DNA of 30,258 bases, taken from positions 1-30,258 of the forward strand of contig DATLFI010000423.1 of the NCBI GenBank assembly GCA_035524895.1. The letters run 5' to 3'. Shown piece by piece: positions 1 through 7,110 of this stretch. How positions within the stretch are numbered: position 1 is the first letter of the stretch; each line of letters starts with the position of its first letter. A program made the position numbers and the translations under genes. The DNA is from DATLFI01 sp035524895 (GTDB lineage: Bacteria > Acidobacteriota > Thermoanaerobaculia > Multivoradales > Multivoraceae). The notes under the pieces were generated by a model, which saw only the letters and a program-made list of their open reading frames with translations, searched no databases and was not told where the DNA came from.

Positions 1-392
1 CAGGTGTGATCCTCCATGTCGATGCGCACGAAGAGACCCGCGGTGCGGGCCGCCGCGGCGACCTCGAAGAGGTTGTCGCGACAGAGCTGTTCGTCGATCT
101 TGAGGCCCAGCAGCGTCAGCTTGATCGAGATGCCCGAGCGCAGCCCGTCCGCGCGAATACGATCGATCAGCTCGACGTACTCCTCGACCGCCCGCTGCGC
201 GCGAGTGCGATCGGTCACCTCTTCGCCGAGCAGCGCGAGGGTCGCGCCGAAACCGACCTCGTTGAGCTTCCTCGTCCGCGCCGATGCGTCAGCCAGCGTC
301 TCGCCGGCGACGTAGCGCCGCGCGACGCGACGCACCACCGGCTTGGGCACGAACGGCAACGACCTGCCGAGCAGGTTGCGGAAGAGTTCCAT
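1..392 (-). CDS. Proline dehydrogenase, N-terminal part (cut by window edge)
   Basis: The reverse strand translates without a stop from an ATG at 392 to the window edge, giving the first 130 residues. The segment ending FVRIDMEDHT, preceded by SIKLTLLGLKID, is the typical beta-strand region of the monofunctional proline dehydrogenase barrel. This FAD enzyme oxidises proline to pyrroline-5-carboxylate and passes electrons to quinones. The N-terminal stretch (RNLLGRSLPFVPKPVVRR) also fits the short monofunctional bacterial form rather than the PutA fusion. The start lies 7 bases after the lipA stop, so it is probably the last or a late gene of the nad-lip series; the Shine-Dalgarno sequence is weak. 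The flavin-binding C-terminal half lies outside the window, so integrity cannot be judged. Confidence 0.85.
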   Translation of the reverse strand, partial: MELFRNLLGRSLPFVPKPVVRRVARRYVAGETLADASARTRKLNEVGFGATLALLGEEVTDRTRAQRAVEEYVELIDRIRADGLRSGISIKLTLLGLKIDEQLCRDNLFEVAAAARTAGLFVRIDMEDHT

Positions 393-399
393 CACCAGC

Positions 400-1341
400 C
401 TACCCGCCCACGTGCTCGTGGGCGTGGTAGCTGCTGCGCACCAGCGGTCCGGCCTCGCAGTGTACGAAGCCGAGGGAGAGCGCGAGCACGCGGATGCGCG
501 CGAACTGGTCCGGGTGCACGAATCGGTCGACCGGCAGGTGCTCGCGCGTCGGCTGGAGGTACTGGCCGACAGTGAGAATCTCGACCCCGGCACCCCGGAT
601 GTCGGCGATGGTCTGCTCGAGCTCGCGATCGGTCTCGCCGAGTCCCACCATCAGGCCGGTCTTGATCCGTCCCGGGCGATCCCGCACAGAGTAGTCGCCC
701 GCGTCACGCCGGCGAGCTGCCTCGCGCAGCAGGCCGAGACTGCGTGGGTAGCTCGATCCCGGTCGCGCCTGACGGTAGAGGCGCGGCACGGTCTCCATGT
801 TGTGCGAGAACACCTCGGGCCCGGCGTCCAGCACCACGTCGAGCGCGCGGTGCTCGACCCGCCGAAAGTCGGGCGTCAACACCTCGACAGCGGTTTCGGG
901 GCTGCGGGCGCGAATCGCGCGAATGGTCTGCGCGAAGTGCTCGGCACCGGCGTCGGGCAGGTCGTCGCGGTCGACCGAGGTGATCACCGCGTGCCGCAGC
1001 CCCATCGTCGCGACCGCCTCGGCCACGTGCGCCGGCTCCTGCGCATCGACGCCCGGCGCCGGCTTGCCGCTGGTCACGGCGCAGAAGCCGCAGCGTCGCG
1101 TGCACACGTCGCCCAGGATCATGAAGGTCGCGGTACCGTGCTGGCCCCAGCACTCGTAGATGTTGGGGCAGCGAGCCTCCTGACAGACCGTGTGGAGGTC
1201 GAGCCGCTCGACCAGCCGCCGCACCTTCAGGAACTGCTCGGGCGTGGCGAGACGCACGCGCAGCCACTCGGGCCGCCGCGCGCGCGGGGTGGGCTCCGAG
1301 GTCGAAGGGGCGCCAAGTCCGATCTGCACCAGATCCGCCAT
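400..1341 (-). CDS. lipA: Lipoyl synthase LipA
   Basis: Radical-SAM enzyme that inserts two sulfurs into the octanoyl chain carried by lipoyl domains. The 313 residues match the usual family length. Both iron-sulfur motifs are intact: the auxiliary-cluster cysteines C53, C58 and C64 (CQEARCPNIYEC) and the radical-SAM cysteines C80, C84 and C87 (CTRRCGFC). The C-terminal RSSYHA motif, with its cluster-binding serine, is present near residue 302. A short arginine- and aspartate-rich insertion (RRRDAGDYSVRDRPGR) precedes the KTGLMVGLGE segment. The ATG at 1341 lies 21 bases after the nadC stop and has no strong Shine-Dalgarno sequence, so translation may depend on the upstream genes. It works together with LipB at 8078-8782, whose likely substrate in this locus is the E2 protein at 9642-11021. 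Confidence 0.97.
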   Translation of the reverse strand: MADLVQIGLGAPSTSEPTPRARRPEWLRVRLATPEQFLKVRRLVERLDLHTVCQEARCPNIYECWGQHGTATFMILGDVCTRRCGFCAVTSGKPAPGVDAQEPAHVAEAVATMGLRHAVITSVDRDDLPDAGAEHFAQTIRAIRARSPETAVEVLTPDFRRVEHRALDVVLDAGPEVFSHNMETVPRLYRQARPGSSYPRSLGLLREAARRRDAGDYSVRDRPGRIKTGLMVGLGETDRELEQTIADIRGAGVEILTVGQYLQPTREHLPVDRFVHPDQFARIRVLALSLGFVHCEAGPLVRSSYHAHEHVGG

Positions 1342-1362
1342 AGGGGAATTCTAGATCCAGGT

Positions 1363-2250
1363 TCACCTATCCAGTTCCATCGCGACGTCCAACGCCGGCG
1401 CGCTGTGCGTGAGCCAACCCACGGAGATCAGGTCGACGCCCGTGGCTGCGACCGCTGCCACGGTCTCGGGGCGGATGCCTCCGGACGCCTCTGTGAGCGC
1501 GCGCCCGCGGCACAAGTCGACGGCTGCACGCAGCGCCGCAAGCTCCATGTTGTCGAGCAGCACCGCCTCGGCGCCCGCCGCCAGCGCCTCGCGGAGCTGG
1601 TCGAGATCGTCCACTTCGACCTCGACCTCGACCAGGTGACCGACATGGCGCCGCACCCGGTCGATGGCCTCGCGCACACCTCCCGCGAGCGCGACGTGGT
1701 TGTCCTTGATCAGCACGGCGTCGTCGAGACCGAAACGGTGGTTGGCGCCACCGCCCGCCCGGACCGCGTACTTCTCCAGCGCGCGCAGGCCCGGCGTCGT
1801 CTTGCGCGTGCACACGATCCAGGGCGGCGGTCCTCCGGCAGTGTCGACCAGCAGTCGGGTCGCGGTAGCGATGCCCGAGAGCCGGCCCAGCAGGTTGAGC
1901 GCGACACGCTCGCCGGTGAGGAGCGCGCGCGCGCTGCCCTCGACCGTCGCCAGGGTCGCATCCGCGCGCACCCGCGCACCGTCGGGCAGGGCGGCTTCGA
2001 AGCGCACCGCCGGGTCGAGCAGCTCGAAGGCGACCGCCGCGACGCCGATCCCGGCCACGCAACCCGCCTGCCGCGCTATCAGTCGCCCCCGCGCGGTGGC
2101 GTTCGGCGGCACGATGGCATCGGTGGTGAGGTCCCCGGCCTGGCCGAGATCCTCCGCCAGACCGCGGCGAACCGTCTCCTCCCACACCAGGCGCGGGGGC
2201 AGGACGAGCCCCGCCGGCTCCGTGGATCGCACCGACAGTCGGGAGGCCAT
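1363..2250 (-). CDS. nadC: Nicotinate-nucleotide diphosphorylase (quinolinate phosphoribosyltransferase) NadC
   Basis: Converts quinolinate and PRPP to nicotinate mononucleotide, the third step of de novo NAD synthesis. Family motifs are all present: CTRKTTPGLR, EKYAVRAGGG-NHRFGLDDAVLIKDNH, VLLDNM and EASGGI. About 295 residues is a normal length. I chose the ATG at 2250 because a GAGG sits 9 bases upstream, within the end of nadB. A TTG at 2265 would add five residues (MRRVR) and overlap the nadB stop; it cannot be excluded. It directly follows nadB and is followed 21 bases later by lipA. Confidence 0.96.
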   Translation of the reverse strand: MASRLSVRSTEPAGLVLPPRLVWEETVRRGLAEDLGQAGDLTTDAIVPPNATARGRLIARQAGCVAGIGVAAVAFELLDPAVRFEAALPDGARVRADATLATVEGSARALLTGERVALNLLGRLSGIATATRLLVDTAGGPPPWIVCTRKTTPGLRALEKYAVRAGGGANHRFGLDDAVLIKDNHVALAGGVREAIDRVRRHVGHLVEVEVEVDDLDQLREALAAGAEAVLLDNMELAALRAAVDLCRGRALTEASGGIRPETVAAVAATGVDLISVGWLTHSAPALDVAMELDR

Positions 2251-2261
2251 CCTGACGCGCC

Positions 2262-3983
2262 TCAACCCACCGCGACGGCGCGCTGTCTCGCGGAATCAGC
2301 TTGCCTTCGGGCCTCGGCCAACAGCTCCGCCGCGCTGTACTTGCTGCGCAGGGCCAGCTCTGGCCGCGCCTCGGGGTGGTCGGCACGATGGTGGCATCCG
2401 CGGCTCTCCCGCCGTAGCAGCGCCGCCGCCGCGACGAGTCGACCGAGCTCGATCAGGTTGCGCAGCTCGCACGCGCCCCGGCCTGCTCGGGAGCGCGTCG
2501 CGCCCGCGACCACGCCGAGCGACTCGATGGCGTCGAGCTCGTCCAGCAGCTCCCGCAGACCCTCCCCCGTGCGCGCGACCCCTGCACCGCGCCACATCGC
2601 GTCCTGCAGACGCTCGCGGGGCTCGCGCTGACGCTCGCGGGACTCGCGCGGACGCTCGCGGGGCTCGCGCAGACGCTCGCGGGACTCACCCAGACTGCCA
2701 TCGTCTCTCTGCGGATCCGCGGCGGCGTCGTCCACCCGCACCGGACCGCTGTTCCCGACCCTCGCCGCCCACTCTTGCGCCGGCAGCGCCAGACCCTCGG
2801 CCACCCGCCGGCCGAAGACCAGCGCCTCCAGCAGCGAGTTGCTGGCCAGGCGGTTCGCGCCGTGCGCCCCGGTCGCCGCGACCTCCCCGCAGGCATAAAG
2901 CCCGGGCAACGACGTACGCCCCCACGAGTCGGTCCACACGCCGCCCACGAGGTAGTGGGCTGCGGGGGTCACCGGCACGAGCTCGATCGCGGGATCGAGC
3001 CCGGCACCAGCGCAGGCGAGCGCCGCGGCCGGGAACCGCGCGCGCAAGACTCCCGGAGCACGGGCCAGCTCGCGCAGGTCGAGGAAGCTGCTCTCGCCGC
3101 GCGTGGCACGTCGCCACAGCTCGCGCGCCACCACGTCACGTGGGGCCAGCTCGGCATCGGGATGCACTCCGATCAGGAATCGCCGCCCCTGTCGGTCGAC
3201 GAGGGTGGCACCCGCGCCGCGCAGGGCCTCGGTGAGCAGAGCCAGCGGGGATCCCTTCGGCGCGAGAGCGAGCGCGGTGGGGTGGAACTGGACCATCTCG
3301 AGGTCTGAGAGCAAGGCGCCGGCGCGAGCCGCCATCGCGATGCCGTCGCCGGTCGCCTCCGCAGGGTTCGTGGTGCGGCGATAGAGCTGCCCGGCGCCGC
3401 CCGTTGCGAGCACGACGGCACCCGCATGGAGCGGGCGTGCATCGTCCTCCTCGAGCACCAGCACGCCGCCCACCGCACCGTCGCCGCCGACCAGCAGCTC
3501 CGCCGCGAAGGCGCCCTCGCGTACTTCGATGCGCGGCTCGCGGCGAGCAGCCTCGATCAGCGCGCGAACCAGCTCGGCCCCGGTGCGGTCGCCGCCGGCG
3601 TGGACGATACGCGCCCGGCCGTGACCGCCCTCGCGACCCAGTGCGAGCTCACCACTCTCGTCGCGATCGAGACGTGCGCCGGCCTCGAGCAGCCGCGCGA
3701 CCTCGGCAGGCGCGGACTCGGTCAGGAGTCGCACCACGTCGTGATCGCACAGCTCGCGCCCCACCCGCTCGGTGTCGGCCGCGTGCAGCGAGGGCGCGTC
3801 GTCCGCAGCGACCGCCGCCGCCAGCCCGCCCTGCGCCAGCGGGCTCGAGCCGCTCGCCAGCGCGGTCTTGGTCACGATGGCCACGCGACGGCCGCCTCGG
3901 GCAGCCGAGAGCGCCGCGGCGAGGCCGGCGACGCCGCTGCCGACGATCACGACCTCCGCCGCTTGCTTCGAGAGCCCTCTCAT
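2262..3983 (-). CDS. nadB: L-aspartate oxidase NadB with an internal heptad-repeat insertion
   Basis: FAD enzyme that oxidises L-aspartate to iminoaspartate for NadA. The FAD-binding fingerprint GSGVAGLAAAL is at residues 15-25, the SPLAQGGLA segment follows, and the family motif GAHGANRLASNSLLEALVFG lies just before residue 410. The ATG at 3983 overlaps the nadA stop as ATGA, so the two are translationally coupled. At 573 residues it is longer than the usual 510-540. Part of the excess is an Arg/Glu-rich insertion at residues 432-459 made of four heptads (REPRERL type), encoded by four 21-bp DNA repeats. The insertion lies between the flavin domain and the C-terminal helical domain, where a surface loop is likely. 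The reading frame stays open, so the enzyme is probably functional. The same frame stays open upstream to 4742 but that part lies over nadA and is not coding. Confidence 0.96.
   Translation of the reverse strand: MRGLSKQAAEVVIVGSGVAGLAAALSAARGGRRVAIVTKTALASGSSPLAQGGLAAAVAADDAPSLHAADTERVGRELCDHDVVRLLTESAPAEVARLLEAGARLDRDESGELALGREGGHGRARIVHAGGDRTGAELVRALIEAARREPRIEVREGAFAAELLVGGDGAVGGVLVLEEDDARPLHAGAVVLATGGAGQLYRRTTNPAEATGDGIAMAARAGALLSDLEMVQFHPTALALAPKGSPLALLTEALRGAGATLVDRQGRRFLIGVHPDAELAPRDVVARELWRRATRGESSFLDLRELARAPGVLRARFPAAALACAGAGLDPAIELVPVTPAAHYLVGGVWTDSWGRTSLPGLYACGEVAATGAHGANRLASNSLLEALVFGRRVAEGLALPAQEWAARVGNSGPVRVDDAAADPQRDDGSLGESRERLREPRERPRESRERQREPRERLQDAMWRGAGVARTGEGLRELLDELDAIESLGVVAGATRSRAGRGACELRNLIELGRLVAAAALLRRESRGCHHRADHPEARPELALRSKYSAAELLAEARRQADSARQRAVAVG
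2607..2690. repeat. Four tandem 21-bp repeats inside nadB
   Basis: Four consecutive 21-base units start at 2607, 2628, 2649 and 2670, sharing the core GACGCTCGCGGG. Units 1 and 3 continue GGCTCGCG while units 2 and 4 continue GACTC, so the array looks like a duplicated 42-base pair of units. The period is a multiple of three, so each unit adds seven residues to NadB (GESRERL, REPRERP, RESRERQ, REPRERL in protein order) and copy-number change would not shift the frame. Confidence 0.93.
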
Positions 3984-5029
3984 ATTCCCGCGGCCGGCTT
4001 CACCGCCAGCATCCGCTCCACCGCCAACCGCGCTCGCGCCGCGATACGCGGCTCCACAGTGACCTCCTCGACCAGATACTCGAGCGAGCGCAGGATCTTG
4101 GGCAGAGTGATGCGCTTCATGTGCGGGCAGAGTTGGCAAGGCCGCACGAACTCGACCTCGGGGCACTCCACCGCCACGTTGTCGCTCATCGAGCACTCGG
4201 TGACCATGACCACGCGCGCCGGACGCTCGCGGCGGACCCACCCGATCATCGCTGCGGTAGAGCCCACGAAGTCCGCCGCCGCGAGCACGTCCGGCGGGCA
4301 CTCGGGGTGGGCGAGGACGACCAGCCCTCCGCCTCCGGTGCCCGTGGCGAACTGTTCTCTGTAAGCGGCGATCTGCTCGCCGGTGAATCGCTCGTGAACC
4401 TCGCAGTGGCCGCGCCAGGCGACGATCTCGACCGCGGTCTGGCTCCCGACCCACTTTGCCAGGTACTCGTCGGGCAGGAAGATCACCTTCGGCACGCCCA
4501 GCGACTCCACCACCTCGACCGCGTTCGACGAGGTGCAGCAGATATCGCTCTCGGCCTTCACCTCCGCCGATGTGTTGACGTAGGTCACCACCGGCACACC
4601 GGGATAGCGCTCGCGCAGCAGCCTGATGTCGGCACCGGTGATCGACGCCGCCAGCGAGCAGCCTGCCCTCGCGTCGGGGATGAGCACCGTCTTCTCGGGG
4701 TTCAGCAGCTTCGCGGTCTCGGCCATGAAGTGAACCCCACACACCACGATGACGTCGGCATCGGTCTCGGCCGCCTGCCGCGCCAACGCGAGCGAGTCAC
4801 CGGTGAGGTCGGCAACGCCGTGGAAGATCTCGGGGGTCTGGTAGTTGTGCGCGAGGATGACCGCGTGGCGGCGCTCCTTCCACTCGCGAATCGCTCGCAC
4901 GTAGGGGGCGTGGACCGGCCACTCCACCTCGGGTATCACCCGGCGGAGCCGCGACCACGCGTCAGCGGTGTCGGCCGCGACCTGGGGCGTGTACTCGAGA
5001 CGGCCAGATGAGAAAACCTCGAGAGCCAT
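3980..5029 (-). CDS. nadA: Quinolinate synthase NadA
   Basis: [4Fe-4S] enzyme that condenses iminoaspartate with dihydroxyacetone phosphate to quinolinate. Conserved segments include ILAHNYQ (residues 58-64), CGVHFMAE, GCSLA, CCTSSNA and CQLCPHMK. By alignment from memory with E. coli NadA, the cluster ligands should be C124, C209 (GHCEVH) and C298 or C301. The ATG at 5029 is preferred, giving 349 residues, because a perfect GGAGGAG lies 6 bases upstream. A TTG at 5044 overlaps that Shine-Dalgarno and is unlikely. Its stop overlaps the nadB start (ATGA). Upstream lies a 160-base leader with two palindromes and hairpins, the only substantial gap in the series, so this is the likely regulated entry point for nadABC. 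Confidence 0.97.
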   Translation of the reverse strand: MALEVFSSGRLEYTPQVAADTADAWSRLRRVIPEVEWPVHAPYVRAIREWKERRHAVILAHNYQTPEIFHGVADLTGDSLALARQAAETDADVIVVCGVHFMAETAKLLNPEKTVLIPDARAGCSLAASITGADIRLLRERYPGVPVVTYVNTSAEVKAESDICCTSSNAVEVVESLGVPKVIFLPDEYLAKWVGSQTAVEIVAWRGHCEVHERFTGEQIAAYREQFATGTGGGGLVVLAHPECPPDVLAAADFVGSTAAMIGWVRRERPARVVMVTECSMSDNVAVECPEVEFVRPCQLCPHMKRITLPKILRSLEYLVEEVTVEPRIAARARLAVERMLAVKPAAGI

Positions 5030-5075
5030 GTCGGGCTCCTCCAAGAGCGGTGTAGACCAGCGCCGAACGGTTCAT

Positions 5076-5092
5076 ATGCTCCAACTGAGCAT
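5076..5092. promoter_or_regulatory. Candidate operator 1 upstream of nadA
   Basis: A 17-base palindrome, ATGCT-N7-AGCAT, lies 47 bases before the nadA ATG. The inner bases extend the symmetry by one (ATGCTC-N5-GAGCAT is not perfect on both sides of the core). It shares its exact architecture with the palindrome at 5142-5164, and the centres are 69 bases apart. If transcription starts near 5137, this copy lies inside the transcribed leader. It is a candidate binding site for the NUDIX-winged-helix regulator encoded at 7107-8081. Confidence 0.55.
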
Positions 5093-5094
5093 TA

Positions 5095-5134
5095 CTGAGC
5101 CACGAGAGAGGCCGGCTCAGAGCAGGCCGGCCTC
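5095..5134 (-). promoter_or_regulatory. Two partly exclusive hairpins in the nadA leader
   Basis: GAGGCCGG (5108-5115) can pair with CCGGCCTC (5127-5134) around an 11-base loop. CTGAGCC (5095-5101) can pair with GGCTCAG (5114-5120). The two stems share bases 5114-5115, so both cannot form completely. On the minus strand they lie between the metalloprotease gene and nadA, so the GC-rich stem could end the upstream transcript or shape the nadA leader. No U-run follows either stem. Confidence 0.35.
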
Positions 5135-5141
5135 GACGCCA

Positions 5142-5174
5142 CTTATGCTACGAGAGAGCATAAGCCGCCGTCAA
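5142..5174 (-). promoter_or_regulatory. Candidate nadA promoter with overlapping operator 2
   Basis: On the minus strand a -35 like TTGACG (5174-5169) is followed after 18 bases by a -10 like TAGCAT (5150-5145). A 23-base palindrome CTTATGCT-N7-AGCATAAG (5142-5164) fills the spacer and overlaps the -10 box, the classical position for repression. Its core, ATGCT-N7-AGCAT, is the same design as the palindrome at 5076-5092. The promoter call rests on consensus likeness only. Confidence 0.5.
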
Positions 5175-5190
5175 GCCCGGAGAAGGTCGG

Positions 5191-7110
5191 TCACGGACAC
5201 CTGGCGAACCCATCCGTGTCCTGCACCGGAGCGAACGCCTGTCCGGCCTGGTTCAGGTAGGTGCGGGTCTCGCCACTCGGCATGTGCGAGACCGTGAGCT
5301 CGACCGCGACGTCCGTGAGCCCAGCGGCAAACACCCACTGTCGTTGATTCACGACGCAGCCGTCGAGCACCTTGAGCACGACCTCGACGTTGGCAGCGTC
5401 GAAGAACGTGAAGGTCCCGGTGTTCGCGGTGAGCTCACTCGCAACGGCGGCGCGCTCCTCGCGCGCGCCATCGACGAACAGGATGCTCGCGCGGAAGTCC
5501 CCCTCGAGGCAGAGCGCCGTCCCGCTGCCGGCGCACGTCCCGGCCGCCACGTACGCGGTCGCGCTGGCCTCGCCGCTGTAGTCAGAGGCGCCCGTGGCGT
5601 GGACCGCGCGCACCTGGTACGCGCGAAAGGTCCCCGGTGGCACGTCGCTCAGCACCAGCGACGTCGATCCCGCCGGCAGCGTCGCCCGGGGCGCGAAGCT
5701 GCCGAAGGCCGAGCGCTCCTCGATCTCGAAGGCCGTCTCGTCGCTGGAGTTGTCGATCCAGGTGAGCCCGATGCCGCCCTCCGCAAGCGCGGTCGCCTGG
5801 AGGTCGCTGGGCGCGAGCGGCACGCTCGGCCCGGCGAGCGCGGCGGGATAGAGGAAGCGAATCGCCTGACGGTCGTCGTTCGACAGGCGAGCGCCGCGGC
5901 CGTCGCCGTGCGCGAAGGCGCCCATCAGCGCGTTGGCCACTGCGCCCGAGCACGGCGGTGATTCGTCGTCGCCGCACGCATGGGCGAGACCGAGCAAGTG
6001 GCCCAGCTCGTGTGCCATGACTTCTGTGAAGTCAGCGGGAGTGCGAGGTCCGAAGTAGAGCGCGCCGGTACCGTCCTGCGTGATGATGTCGGCCTCGAAG
6101 ATCGAGCCCGCCTGTCCGTTGCGGAACGACCGGGGCGTGCACGAGCCGTCGCCGCCGGCAGCCGCGAGCACACCGGAACCCGTGAAGGAACCGGGCAAGA
6201 CGCCGAACGGATCCTCGAAGTAGATCCAGCTCTCTCCGTCCCGGAGAGCCGCGGGAGGGGAGCCCGTGCCGCCGTAGCGCAGGGCGATGTCGCTGCGGTC
6301 GTCGCGGTTCCAGAGCGCGATCGCCTCCTGGATCTGCGAGAACCCGCCGCCGGGAACCCCTGGCTGGCCTGCCGAGTCCACGCGAATCCGCACGGTCTCG
6401 CCCTGGTCGAACTCGTGCCAGCGCACCACCAGGTCGTTACCGCAGGGCCGGATCAACGTGTACGCGGATTCGTCTCGCAACGGCCCGGGATCGGGTTCTC
6501 TCGAGAAGTAGTCGGGCGCCCGGTGCACGCCCGCGGAGCGCGCAGCGAGCCAGGCCAGGAAGCGCTCCGCGTGACGCGGCCTGTGGCTCGCCCGCCGCTC
6601 GGCGGCGCGGCGGTCGCCGCGGGGCACGACCTCGCGGGAGCCTCGCAGGTCGCGGACGAAGCGCCGTTCGCCACTCGTCACCGACTCGCGGAAAGCTCCC
6701 AGCCCGAGCTCGACGACCTGGTGCGAGTCGTGCGCACCGTCGTCGGCGCGCGACAAGAAGAGCAGCACCCGCTCGCCTCGATCGAACCTGGGAGCCCCCC
6801 AGAGGTGCCACACCGTCCCGTCGTGACGGGTACCCCCGGGCACCCGCACGCCCACGACGTCGCCGGCGATGCCGTGCACGACTCGCTCGACCTCCACCAG
6901 GTAACGCGTCGCAGGCACTCCCGCCGCGAGCGCCGGCTCGGCGAAGCGGACCCTGCCCGTCACCACCAGATCGGCCTTGTCGAAGAGCTCGTCGTCCGTG
7001 CTCATCACGTACGTCGTGGCCTCGGCGCCAGAGGTCCAGAGCAACGCCAAGAGCCACGTCGCGACGACACTGGTGGCGACGACACTCGGGAGACGCGGAG
7101 CGACAGTCAC
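5191..7110 (-). CDS. Secreted matrixin-like zinc metalloprotease with FN3 and C-terminal domain
   Basis: Predicted exported 639-residue protein. A signal peptide with a hydrophobic core at about residues 8-26 ends near SGAEA-TTYV. The N-terminal third (about 35-150) is a beta-rich domain of unknown name. The metzincin zinc site HELGHLLGLAH is at residues 367-377, with a plausible Met-turn at about 396 (ALMGAF), typical of M10/matrixin-like proteases. A fibronectin type III domain follows (about 432-530). The last 100 residues, with VLKVLDGCVVN, QWVFAAGLTDV and TYLNQAGQAF, resemble a C-terminal domain I recall in Thermoanaerobaculia secreted proteins. The GTG start at 7110 overlaps the stop of the regulator gene (GTGA). 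Its place between a regulator and nadA has no obvious metabolic reason. Substrate unknown. Confidence 0.88.
   Translation of the reverse strand: MTVAPRLPSVVATSVVATWLLALLWTSGAEATTYVMSTDDELFDKADLVVTGRVRFAEPALAAGVPATRYLVEVERVVHGIAGDVVGVRVPGGTRHDGTVWHLWGAPRFDRGERVLLFLSRADDGAHDSHQVVELGLGAFRESVTSGERRFVRDLRGSREVVPRGDRRAAERRASHRPRHAERFLAWLAARSAGVHRAPDYFSREPDPGPLRDESAYTLIRPCGNDLVVRWHEFDQGETVRIRVDSAGQPGVPGGGFSQIQEAIALWNRDDRSDIALRYGGTGSPPAALRDGESWIYFEDPFGVLPGSFTGSGVLAAAGGDGSCTPRSFRNGQAGSIFEADIITQDGTGALYFGPRTPADFTEVMAHELGHLLGLAHACGDDESPPCSGAVANALMGAFAHGDGRGARLSNDDRQAIRFLYPAALAGPSVPLAPSDLQATALAEGGIGLTWIDNSSDETAFEIEERSAFGSFAPRATLPAGSTSLVLSDVPPGTFRAYQVRAVHATGASDYSGEASATAYVAAGTCAGSGTALCLEGDFRASILFVDGAREERAAVASELTANTGTFTFFDAANVEVVLKVLDGCVVNQRQWVFAAGLTDVAVELTVSHMPSGETRTYLNQAGQAFAPVQDTDGFARCP

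Noticed and set aside
2607..2690. CRISPR-like array
   Set aside because: The units are contiguous 21-mers without spacers and are translated in nadB.
343..3235. Long plus-strand open frames opposite lipA, nadC and nadB
   Set aside because: Arg- and Ala-rich antisense shadows; the minus strand encodes fully recognisable enzymes.
2262..4742. A single 826-codon open frame covering nadB and much of nadA
   Set aside because: The upstream 253 codons are Arg/Gly-rich and lie over well-conserved nadA. The NadB fingerprint starts at the ATG at 3983.
5030..5190. NAD+-I riboswitch (nadA motif RNA), known upstream of nadA in Acidobacteria
   Set aside because: I looked for the conserved CAACAACCCCG-type core and the tandem domain layout and did not find them; the leader instead shows palindromes of operator type.
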